This document shows, in pieces, positions 1-5,001 of a stretch of DNA of 5,302 nt. Source of the DNA: an uncultured Clostridia bacterium (GTDB lineage: Bacteria > Bacillota > Clostridia > Christensenellales > UBA1242); assembly GCA_947589615.1 (NCBI GenBank), contig CANQBU010000096.1, forward strand, positions 1-5,302, given 5' to 3'. Both the position numbers and the translations under genes were made by a program. Every line of letters begins with the position of its first letter. The stretch's first letter is position 1. The notes under the pieces were generated by a model. That model ran no database searches and was not told where the DNA came from. It saw only the letters and a program-made list of their open reading frames with translations.

Positions 1-1
1 A

Positions 2-616
2 AAGGGAAGTGATAAAATCGTCTTCACAGGTCAACCCATTCGAAAAAATATCTTAAAAGGCAATAAAAACAACGTTAAATTTGAAAAAAATGTGAAAAAT
101 AACAAAAAAAATCTTTTAATTGTCGGTGGCTCAAGTGGTGCGGACTTTTTAAATGATGTCGTATATAACAATATTGACAGCCTTACGAAACGATTTAATG
201 TCATTCATATTACAGGAAAGGGAAAAGGAAAAAAAGTGGAAAATTTTGACAATTATATCCAAATGGAATACGCTCAAAACATGGGAGATTTGCTTGACTA
301 TGCCGACATCGTAATTTCGCGTGCAGGCTCAGGAGCAATCAATGAATTTTTGGCGTTAAGAAAACCTATGCTTTTAATTCCCCTTTCAAAAAGTTGTTCA
401 CGTGGCGACCAAATTGAAAATGCAAAACTATTTTTTAAAAACGGCTACGCCGAGATGATTCAAGAGGAAGCCTTCAGTTCCAATTTACTTCTGGAAAAAC
501 TTGACACCTTGCAAAGGGATTACAATAAGTATATCGACAATATGAAAAAATCGAAAAACAACAATGCTTGTCAAAAAATCGTAGAGCTTATTTCAAACAT
601 AAAAAAGGAGCATTAA
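2..616 (+). CDS. murG: MurG, lipid II-forming GlcNAc transferase, C-terminal part (5' end outside window)
   Basis: MurG transfers N-acetylglucosamine from UDP-GlcNAc to undecaprenyl-diphospho-MurNAc-pentapeptide (lipid I), giving lipid II at the inner face of the membrane. The reading frame is open to the window edge, so the GTG at 92 is not a start; 204 residues are visible of about 350-370 usual for the family. Visible motifs, numbered from the first codon: TGQPIR (9-14, the family's TGNPxR), the glycine-rich loop GGSSGA followed by FLN (42-51, usually GGSxGAxxxN), and the donor-binding SRAGSGAINE (106-115), then KPMLLIPL and SRGDQIENA (from 133). The SRGDQ form, in place of the DHQ of proteobacterial MurG, is typical of many Firmicutes enzymes. 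No ftsQ, murB or ftsZ follows; the next gene is convergent. Identity is secure; only the N-terminal, lipid I-facing domain is missing because of the window edge. Confidence 0.95.
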   Translation, partial: KGSDKIVFTGQPIRKNILKGNKNNVKFEKNVKNNKKNLLIVGGSSGADFLNDVVYNNIDSLTKRFNVIHITGKGKGKKVENFDNYIQMEYAQNMGDLLDYADIVISRAGSGAINEFLALRKPMLLIPLSKSCSRGDQIENAKLFFKNGYAEMIQEEAFSSNLLLEKLDTLQRDYNKYIDNMKKSKNNNACQKIVELISNIKKEH

Positions 617-637
617 TCAATTCAGGTTCCTTTTTTT
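601..637 (+). terminator. Probable Rho-independent terminator of murG
   Basis: An 11-bp stem pairs 601-611 (AAAAAAGGAGC) with 626-636 (GTTCCTTTTTT), including one G-U pair, around a 14-base loop that contains the murG stop codon. It ends in a run of seven T. The stem has only a few G-C pairs, so it may be a modest terminator, but the T run and the position at the gene end support it. Confidence 0.5.
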
Positions 638-670
638 AATAAAGAGACTTTGCATAATTATACATTTTGT

Positions 671-694
671 TTTGTCATAAAATTTTGTGACAAA
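671..694. repeat. 24-bp near-perfect palindrome between murG and the subtilase gene
   Basis: The arms TTTGTCATAAAA (671-682) and TTTTGTGACAAA (683-694) are complementary at 11 of 12 positions, and the odd pair is a T-G wobble. A partial direct copy (CATAAAAATTTTGTCG, 695-710) follows. There is no T run after it on either strand, so it does not look like an intrinsic terminator. It lies in a 138-base spacer (617-754) between two convergent gene ends, an odd place for an operator. Its function is unknown. Confidence 0.5.
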
Positions 695-754
695 CATAAA
701 AATTTTGTCGCTAAAAGTCAAAAAACTTTTTTCGCAAGGCTTTTTTGTCTTATT

Positions 755-1900
755 TTATCTTATAATTTTGTGCAAATTGGGATAGCCCAAACCTTCAAAA
801 TTCCTATTAAATGAAATAGGCTCGCATGTCGAACATAGCAGTTTCTTTACATCATAAGGAGTGAGTTTGGGATTCTTCTCAAGCAGTAAAGCACTCATTC
901 CCGCAATCATTGGCGTGGCAACGCTCGTTCCGCTTAATCTTATATATTTATTTTTGATTGAACATGAAATTATATCCACTGAAGGCGCTACAAGGTCGGG
1001 CTTATAGCGTTTAAAGGCAGGACCTCTTGATGAAAAATCGGCAACCTCAAAGAAATCAGTATTATACTCGTCATCATCAATCCTATTATCATTAAACCCA
1101 CCTACAGTGATAATTTGACTGGAGACACCCGGGCTTTTTATCGTTTGATATTCAGGCCCGCTGTTCCCCGCTGCTGCCACGACGACAATGCCTTCCTTCC
1201 AAAGCGCTTCCGCGCCACTCATGATAGGGTCATTATAGCCGATTGGATCACTGCCAAAACTCATGCACACGACTCTTATATTTTGCGCTCGATGATTGTC
1301 AAACACCCATTCCATTGCATCCAAAATTCTGTCCGCTGTCGCTTCGCCCTTCTTATTAAGGGCTTTAAGTGAAATTATCCTTGTATTTGGCGCTATCCCA
1401 GAATATTTACCACCTGACATTGCACCATTGCCGCTACATACACCAGCAACGAATGTTCCATGTCCGTTATCATCATACTCGAAACCTCTATTTTCTACAA
1501 AATCGACAAATTGAATTATTCTGTCTTCCCCTAAGCAAAAATCTCCATGTCGATAAATTCCCGTGTCGATAAAAGCGACCGTTACACCTTTACCAGTAAG
1601 CGTTTCGCCTTCAACCCCCAATATCTTCTTTGCAACATTCATAAGTGCCGAAACTTTGCTTACCGATGAGACAAATTTCACTTGCGACAAGTTTGTAAGT
1701 GAGGACAACTGTTTTTTGTTTGCCTGTATCCGAAATGTGCCGATAAACTTATATTCTTTTAGTATTTTGATGTTTTTTCGCAAAAGTATGTTTTTCGTTC
1801 TTTCATAGTCGCTTGCATGGACAATGCATTCCCATTTTTTATCATCTTGCATAGTGCTGACTAATGAAAAAAGCGTTTTATCTATCTTATTAAAGTTCAT
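755..1900 (-). CDS. Subtilisin-like serine protease (peptidase family S8), AprX-like, no signal peptide
   Basis: An endopeptidase of the subtilase family with a complete Asp-His-Ser triad: D112 in AFIDTGI, H148 in NGHGTFVAG and S326 in SGTSVATP. The oxyanion-hole Asn is N246 in AAAGNSGP. Residues about 20-85, before LTGKGVTVAFIDTG, have the position and pattern of an I9-like propeptide domain. The N-terminus (MNFNKIDKTLF) has no hydrophobic signal segment, so the enzyme is probably cytoplasmic, like AprX of Bacillus subtilis, whose layout and length (442 aa there, 381 here) it resembles. It lacks the large C-terminal jelly-roll domain of the clostridial Csp germination proteases. Its ATG overlaps the upstream stop codon in an ATGA, and the sequence before it has no strong Shine-Dalgarno, which suggests translational coupling to the 87-aa gene. 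The protease call is firm; substrate and role are not shown by the sequence. Confidence 0.95.
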   Translation of the reverse strand: MNFNKIDKTLFSLVSTMQDDKKWECIVHASDYERTKNILLRKNIKILKEYKFIGTFRIQANKKQLSSLTNLSQVKFVSSVSKVSALMNVAKKILGVEGETLTGKGVTVAFIDTGIYRHGDFCLGEDRIIQFVDFVENRGFEYDDNGHGTFVAGVCSGNGAMSGGKYSGIAPNTRIISLKALNKKGEATADRILDAMEWVFDNHRAQNIRVVCMSFGSDPIGYNDPIMSGAEALWKEGIVVVAAAGNSGPEYQTIKSPGVSSQIITVGGFNDNRIDDDEYNTDFFEVADFSSRGPAFKRYKPDLVAPSVDIISCSIKNKYIRLSGTSVATPMIAGMSALLLEKNPKLTPYDVKKLLCSTCEPISFNRNFEGLGYPNLHKIIR

Positions 1901-2160
1901 TTTAAACTTTCTAATATCCTTTTTACATTTTGATAATCTTTCTCGGGCAACGCTCCTTTTAATGTTTCCACCATGCTTGACAGCGCTTCATAATCGAAAC
2001 TCCCCGAACTTTTCTGTCTTGCAACCTCTTGCATGAGTTGAACATTAAGTTGTTCTTTACTCATGTTTTTGTAGGTGTTATATTTGTTTTGCAGCTCTTT
2101 TTGAGCATCTTCGCCATTTCTTTCCCCATCTTCCCTTTTATACTGAGATAATTTTGACAT
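1897..2160 (-). CDS. Small charged protein of unknown function, coupled to the subtilase
   Basis: I do not recognise a named family. The 87-residue product is hydrophilic. The first 35 residues are rich in K, E, Q and N. A helical-looking part follows (about 34-51, KEQLNVQLMQEVARQKSS), then a second one (about 55-87) ending in LPEKDYQNVKRILESLK. This helix, loop, helix pattern resembles small unnamed proteins common in Clostridia, but that is recollection and not a database match. There is no signal peptide or membrane segment. The start is supported by AAGGAG (2166-2171) 5 bases before the ATG. The TGA stop overlaps the subtilase ATG by 4 bases, so the two are almost certainly co-transcribed and probably translationally coupled. 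A role as partner, inhibitor or adaptor of the protease is possible but is inference only. Confidence 0.82.
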   Translation of the reverse strand: MSKLSQYKREDGERNGEDAQKELQNKYNTYKNMSKEQLNVQLMQEVARQKSSGSFDYEALSSMVETLKGALPEKDYQNVKRILESLK

Positions 2161-2215
2161 ATTTACTCCTTATTCTCAATATATGACAAGCAAAACAAAA
2201 AATTTCACAAAAAAG

Positions 2216-2240
2216 TATTCTTTTTATATTTTAAAGAATA
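2216..2240. promoter_or_regulatory. Inverted repeat in the divergent spacer, possible operator
   Basis: TATTCTTT (2216-2223) and AAAGAATA (2233-2240) form perfect 8-bp inverted arms around a 9-base AT loop. It sits in the 89-base spacer between two divergent starts (2160 minus and 2250 plus). It overlaps the region where a promoter for the plus gene would lie: TTCACA at 2204-2209 with TATTTT at 2227-2232 (17-base gap), or TATATT at 2225-2230 (15-base gap). All of these promoter guesses are weak. In such AT-rich DNA the repeat could arise by chance. Confidence 0.35.
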
Positions 2241-2249
2241 TAAAATAAT

Positions 2250-2516
2250 ATGGAAAATAATATATTGGAAATTTTAAAAATTCTATCGTCTTTCAATCAA
2301 AATCAACCTCAGCACAATCAAAATGTGGTGGGCGTTCAATCATATCCAAATGAAGCTTATTCACAGCAGCCCTCCTTTGAAAATAACATGCTTCCCCTTC
2401 TTATATCCCTTCTAACAAAGGGAAATTCTTCGCCGCTAAGCGAGATATTTGCAAAAAATAATGGGGACTCAAATCATAAAGATTGTCAGCCCCCAAACGA
2501 TGAAATTTTGTTGTGA
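2250..2516 (+). CDS. Small Q/N-rich protein of unknown function
   Basis: The 88 residues have a clear layout. A short N-terminal amphipathic or hydrophobic helix (NNILEILKILSSF, 3-15) is followed by a Q/N/P/S-rich linker (16-43) and a second hydrophobic stretch (MLPLLISLLTKG, about 47-58). A polar, acidic tail ends the protein. The hydrophobic stretch is too short for a convincing membrane span. Small clostridial proteins with LLPLL-type segments of this kind come to mind, but I cannot name a family. No Shine-Dalgarno sequence precedes the ATG, which follows only A/T bases. If the candidate promoter near 2204-2232 is used, the leader would be about 10 bases or less. The stop lies 2 bases from the end of the convergent ABC gene, with no terminator between. 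The gene is plausible because of its composition and organised layout, yet less certain than its neighbours. Confidence 0.6.
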   Translation: MENNILEILKILSSFNQNQPQHNQNVVGVQSYPNEAYSQQPSFENNMLPLLISLLTKGNSSPLSEIFAKNNGDSNHKDCQPPNDEILL

Positions 2517-2518
2517 TT

Positions 2519-3169
2519 TTAAGCAAGGCTATCTACTAGCGAGCCATACTTAAAGTAAAGTTTCCTCTTACATAATCTATTTGCAATTTCCTCTTTTGTT
2601 GTCGCAACAATAAGAGTGGTTTTCTTTCCCGCCAATTTTTTTATTATGGAAAGGGCAACCTCCTTTGTCGTTTCCGACACCTTATCGAAGATATTGTCGA
2701 CCATAAGCAGATCAAGTTCCCTAAAAGTCAATCTTATCAAAGACAAAATATATTTCTCTTCCAGTGTCAATTCCTTTATTTTTGTGTCCTTTATTTTTTC
2801 AAGCGAATATTCAATGATTACAGAGTTTATTTTGCTTTCTATCTCATTATCATCAAATCCCCAATTCTTTAATACATATTTAAAATTTTCGTAAACTGAC
2901 TTTTTCTCTAAAAAAACAGGAGAGGCAGGAACATATCCCGCACTTAAATCGGTTTTATAATTCAATTTATCAAGAGGAATTTCTTTTATAAAAACTTCAC
3001 CCTTTGTAAGTTTTTCAAGTTTTGAAAATATACGCAAAAGGCTTGTTTTTCCGCTTTCATCTTCTCCAATAAAAGCCACTTTCTCATTGTCTTCAATTTC
3101 CATATTTATATTGTAAAGGGCATAAAATTCCCTTGTATATCTTAAAAATAGATTATTTACCCTAATCAT
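2519..3169 (-). CDS. Degenerate ABC-type ATP-binding protein, stand-alone
   Basis: A 216-residue single ABC nucleotide-binding domain; canonical ones run about 210-250. The fold is clear from an A-loop-like start (MIRVNNLFLRYTREFYALYNI), a complete Walker A (GEDESGKTS, 35-43) and the GYV...SVYENF stretch (78-96) after the Q-loop. Other conserved sites are altered. Where GYVxQ is expected it reads GYVPA (Q to A82). The LSGGQ signature is replaced by LTLEE (134-138). Walker B reads LDLLMVDN, so the catalytic Glu is N159. The switch His is T191 (VATTKE). It can probably bind ATP but not hydrolyse it in the usual way. No permease or substrate-binding gene adjoins it. AAGGAG at 3175-3180 supports the start. 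A -10-like TATAGT at 3194-3199 (minus) lacks a good -35. It could be a regulatory or transport-like subunit of a complex encoded elsewhere. Confidence 0.88.
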   Translation of the reverse strand: MIRVNNLFLRYTREFYALYNINMEIEDNEKVAFIGEDESGKTSLLRIFSKLEKLTKGEVFIKEIPLDKLNYKTDLSAGYVPASPVFLEKKSVYENFKYVLKNWGFDDNEIESKINSVIIEYSLEKIKDTKIKELTLEEKYILSLIRLTFRELDLLMVDNIFDKVSETTKEVALSIIKKLAGKKTTLIVATTKEEIANRLCKRKLYFKYGSLVDSLA

Positions 3170-3205
3170 TTTTTCTCCTTACCATATCATTTTACTATAA
3201 TTTAC

Positions 3206-3237
3206 AAAAAAATAAAAGCATTTTGCCGCTTTTATTT
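3206..3237 (-). terminator. Rho-independent terminator of the lipoprotein gene
   Basis: Read on the minus strand, AAATAAAAGC (3237-3228) pairs with GCTTTTATTT (3219-3210) around an 8-base loop, and the T run continues to 3206. It begins 14 bases after the lipoprotein stop codon. It separates that gene from the downstream ABC gene, so the two are probably not a simple operon, though some read-through is possible given the AT-rich stem. Confidence 0.7.
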
Positions 3238-3250
3238 ATCTTTTTATCAA

Positions 3251-3760
3251 TTATTTTATCTTTAACTTAAATTGCTCTGATACAGGCTCGCTTCCTACAA
3301 GTATTTCCCCCGTCTTGTCGCCATTTTCTTCGACATCTCCTACAACTACTCTTAATGTAATTGTCATCTTGCCATCATAGTTAAATAAATATGTTTTTCC
3401 AATCACTTCTTCATATTTTTCATACTTCTCGGGCTTTTTCACATCTTCTTCATTCCCTTCCTCTGCAAAAATATGGGTTAAAGAATACCATTCGTCGCTT
3501 TCCTCAACATAATATTCAATTTTATCATTGCCCTCTTTCCATATGTTGACCTTGCCCGTCTTTTCAAATTTAACTTGGACATCTGTCCCTTTACCTTCAA
3601 GGCGGCTGTCCTCTGCATAGTTTATCCGAACACCATAATTTTTACTTCCCGCAGAAGTGATTTCAGTCAAATATGCCGTCCTTAACTTTGTCGAATTTTC
3701 ACAACCGACAAGCAACAAGCAAAATGCAAGCACAAGCGAAAATAAAGATAATTTCTTCAT
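3251..3760 (-). CDS. Predicted lipoprotein of unknown function
   Basis: The 169-residue product begins with a type II signal peptide: MKK, a hydrophobic core (LSLFSLVLAFCLLL) and the lipobox LVGC with the lipidated cysteine at C20. It should therefore be exported by Sec, lipidated by Lgt, cleaved by LspA and anchored to the outer face of the membrane; E21 follows the cysteine. The mature part (about 149 residues) alternates hydrophobic and polar residues as in beta-strand proteins (for example MTITLRVVVGD, 132-142). It carries an acidic, lysine-rich stretch at about 99-119 (HIFAEEGNEEDV, then PEKYEKYEEV). I recognise no named domain. AAAGGAG at 3767-3773, 6 bases before the ATG, fixes the start. 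A weak promoter candidate lies upstream. The gene has its own terminator and no partner in the same direction, so context gives no function. Confidence 0.88.
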   Translation of the reverse strand: MKKLSLFSLVLAFCLLLVGCENSTKLRTAYLTEITSAGSKNYGVRINYAEDSRLEGKGTDVQVKFEKTGKVNIWKEGNDKIEYYVEESDEWYSLTHIFAEEGNEEDVKKPEKYEKYEEVIGKTYLFNYDGKMTITLRVVVGDVEENGDKTGEILVGSEPVSEQFKLKIK

Positions 3761-3805
3761 AAAATTCTCCTTTATATAAATTATTTTCTTTTCTGGGGAA
3801 TTTTA

Positions 3806-3833
3806 AACATAAAAAAGACAATTTATGTCGCAA
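3806..3833 (-). promoter_or_regulatory. Possible sigma-A promoter of the lipoprotein gene
   Basis: On the minus strand, TTGCGA (3833-3828) and TATGTT (3811-3806) are 16 bases apart. Each matches 4 of 6 consensus bases. This would give a leader of about 40 bases before the lipoprotein start. The match is weak and is listed because no better promoter is seen there. Confidence 0.3.
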
Positions 3834-3873
3834 AATGTAGACAATGGGGAAAATTAACCATAATTGTCACAAT
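3816..3873. repeat. Cluster of GACAAT / ATTGTC repeats in the divergent intergenic region
   Basis: AGACAAT occurs at 3816-3822 and again at 3839-3845, 23 bases apart. Its inverse ATTGTC is at 3863-3868, inside a perfect 11-bp palindrome ATTGTCACAAT (3863-3873). GACAATGG (3840-3847) can also pair with CCAT and TGTC at 3858-3868 with a 3-base bulge. The cluster lies in the 247-base spacer between the divergent lipoprotein and membrane-protein genes, about 80 bases or more upstream of the strong plus promoter. A regulator binding region is possible; chance repetition in AT-rich DNA is the alternative. Apart from this and the promoters, I see nothing else in the spacer. Confidence 0.4.
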
Positions 3874-3954
3874 ATGGGTTTGAATTGGCAGATTTTGCAA
3901 ATAAAAAAAGTTAGTTTTTTTCAAAAAGTTCTCGCACCTTTTCTAAAATCAATA

Positions 3955-3983
3955 TTGACAAACTATTAATCCAATGTTATAAT
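3955..3983 (+). promoter_or_regulatory. Full-consensus sigma-A promoter with extended -10
   Basis: TTGACA (3955-3960) and TATAAT (3978-3983) both match the consensus at 6 of 6 positions, with the ideal 17-base spacer. TG one base before the -10 box (TGTTATAAT) gives an extended -10. Transcription should start near 3990, leaving a leader of about 17 bases with GGAGG at 3999-4003. This is one of the clearest signals in the window and predicts strong basal transcription of the gene at 4008. Confidence 0.93.
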
Positions 3984-4007
3984 ATATTAGTAAATTTTGG
4001 AGGACGC

Positions 4008-4559
4008 ATGAAAGGAAGTTTAAAAAACAAAGTAAAATTATTTAGTCTCTCTGCAGGAGTTGTTTTAGGCATCGGTGCTTTTATGGCAGTGCCTATTACC
4101 GGTGTAGCATACCATCAATCAAACGAAAACACCCTTACAGAGTATATGGAAAGCGAAAGTTTCACCGAAATGAGAGATCAAAAAATTGATGAAGTTGAAC
4201 AATCATTCAAAAATGATGAAATTACATATGAAGAATCTGTAGAACAAACAAACCGCCTAAATTCTAAAGAATTTGCCGAAGAATCATTGAAGACTAAAAG
4301 TGAAGGTTATGTAAAATCAAAAAACATTGAGAATGCTTTATTTAAAACTACCATAGCAGAATGTGTTTTTGCAGTAGGAGTTTCGCTCTACGGAGTGGTG
4401 GCGATTATACGTTTAATGAACGGTAAAACCCAATACTCCAACGATCACGCGTCAAAAGAATTAGCTGAATTGGCTGAATGCTTAAAATATAATACAATTA
4501 AATCAGGCAATGAAGACGAGACAAACGATAACGATGAAAATAATGCCGAGCAACAATAA
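4008..4559 (+). CDS. Unknown membrane protein with two predicted transmembrane segments
   Basis: I recognise no named family. The 183 residues fall into five parts. A basic N-terminus (MKGSLKNKVK) precedes a first hydrophobic segment (about 11-35). A charged, helical, coiled-coil-like loop (about 36-112) is followed by a second hydrophobic segment (about 114-136) and a cytoplasmic tail ending in an acidic N/D/E/Q-rich stretch (166-183). By the positive-inside rule both ends would be cytoplasmic and the loop outside. The first segment lacks a convincing cleavage site, so it is probably an anchor. Within the loop, VEQSFKNDEITYEESVEQTN has the spacing of short SHOCT-like helical motifs (xxFxxGxITxEE). 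The stretches around SESFTEMRDQK (49-59) and NSKEFAEESLK (85-95) look like a weak internal repeat. GGAGG at 3999-4003, 4 bases before the ATG, sets the start. Its own consensus promoter and terminator make it a monocistronic, probably well-expressed unit. Confidence 0.9.
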   Translation: MKGSLKNKVKLFSLSAGVVLGIGAFMAVPITGVAYHQSNENTLTEYMESESFTEMRDQKIDEVEQSFKNDEITYEESVEQTNRLNSKEFAEESLKTKSEGYVKSKNIENALFKTTIAECVFAVGVSLYGVVAIIRLMNGKTQYSNDHASKELAELAECLKYNTIKSGNEDETNDNDENNAEQQ

Positions 4560-4579
4560 TTAAAATTATGGATATAGTC

Positions 4580-4610
4580 AAAAAGACCGAAGTGATTTCG
4601 GTCTTTTTTT
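4580..4610 (+). terminator. Strong Rho-independent terminator, probably bidirectional
   Basis: AAAAAGACCGAA (4580-4591) pairs perfectly with TTCGGTCTTTTT (4597-4608) around a 5-base loop, and a run of seven T ends at 4610. It lies 20 bases after the membrane-protein stop. On the minus strand the same stem ends in TTTTT, 37 bases after the end of the convergent yraN gene, so it may stop transcripts from both sides. A second small hairpin (TGACTT 4620-4625 with AAGTCA 4630-4635) follows and may add to this. Confidence 0.93.
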
Positions 4611-4646
4611 AGTTAATTTTGACTTATAAAAGTCATATTTTTTATT

Positions 4647-4994
4647 TTAAAATGCGTTTTCTATATGATTTATCTCATCACCTAAAATCTCAATTACATC
4701 AAATTGGCATTCCTTTTCTTGCAATCCTTTCATTTTGAGATAGGACATGGCGACATTTCTAATCTTTTGTTGCTTTCGAAAATCAACAGCCTCACTTGGT
4801 CTGCCATATTGCAATGTTTCTCGCGCTTTCACCTCAACGAAAAATATTCTCTTCTTTTTTGTTGCAATTATATCGATTTCACCCAATATATTTTTATAAT
4901 TAACCTCAACAATTTTATAACCTTTCTTTTCGAGGTATTTTTGAGCCTTAAATTCTCCTATTTTTCCTTGAATGCTATTGAAAACTTTTTTCAT
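4647..4994 (-). CDS. yraN: YraN / UPF0102 family nuclease-fold protein
   Basis: A 115-residue protein, usual length for UPF0102 (about 115-130). Family motifs appear in order: GKIGEFKAQKYLEKKGYKIV (10-29), LGEIDIIA (37-44), FFVEVKAR (51-58), the GRPSEAV stretch (64-70) followed by KQQKIRNVAMSYL, and FDVIEI (98-103). E39, D41, E54 and K56 match the active-site pattern of a PD-(D/E)XK-type, Holliday-junction-resolvase-like fold. The family is regarded as endonuclease-like, but its cellular role is not well established. It follows rbgA on the same strand after 7 bases. Its Shine-Dalgarno AGGTGA (4998-5003) overlaps the rbgA stop codon, so the two are co-transcribed and probably coupled. In many Bacillota rnhB sits between rbgA and yraN; here there is no room for it. 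Confidence 0.94.
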   Translation of the reverse strand: MKKVFNSIQGKIGEFKAQKYLEKKGYKIVEVNYKNILGEIDIIATKKKRIFFVEVKARETLQYGRPSEAVDFRKQQKIRNVAMSYLKMKGLQEKECQFDVIEILGDEINHIENAF

Positions 4995-5001
4995 ACATCA
5001 C

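Noticed and set aside
92..94. GTG as start of a short MurG-like protein
   Set aside because: The same frame is open to the window edge and encodes the MurG motif TGQPIR before this codon, so the gene simply enters from upstream.
711..750. A/T hairpins as terminator of the subtilase unit on the minus strand
   Set aside because: Possible stems such as CAAAAAA (719-725) with TTTTTTG (741-747) have almost no G-C pairs and no proper T run after them; the signal is too weak to list.
755..1900. Assignment of the subtilase as a Csp germination protease
   Set aside because: The length (381 aa) leaves no room for the jelly-roll domain of the Csp proteins, and the layout fits AprX-like enzymes better.
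1115..2036. Several plus-strand reading frames of 67-85 codons
   Set aside because: They lie opposite the subtilase and the 87-aa gene, lack ribosome sites and have no recognisable protein pattern, while the minus strand encodes a clear S8 protease.
2178..2183. TATATT on the minus strand as -10 box of the 87-aa gene
   Set aside because: Transcription would begin at or inside the Shine-Dalgarno sequence and no good -35 lies at the right distance.
2616..2894. Plus-strand reading frame of 92 codons
   Set aside because: It is antisense to the ABC-type gene, which has a clear Walker A and a good start; no independent support.
3903..3921. A7-GTTAG-T7 hairpin as a terminator
   Set aside because: The stem is only A-T pairs and no gene ends upstream of it; it is more likely compositional, or part of an A/T-rich region upstream of the strong promoter.
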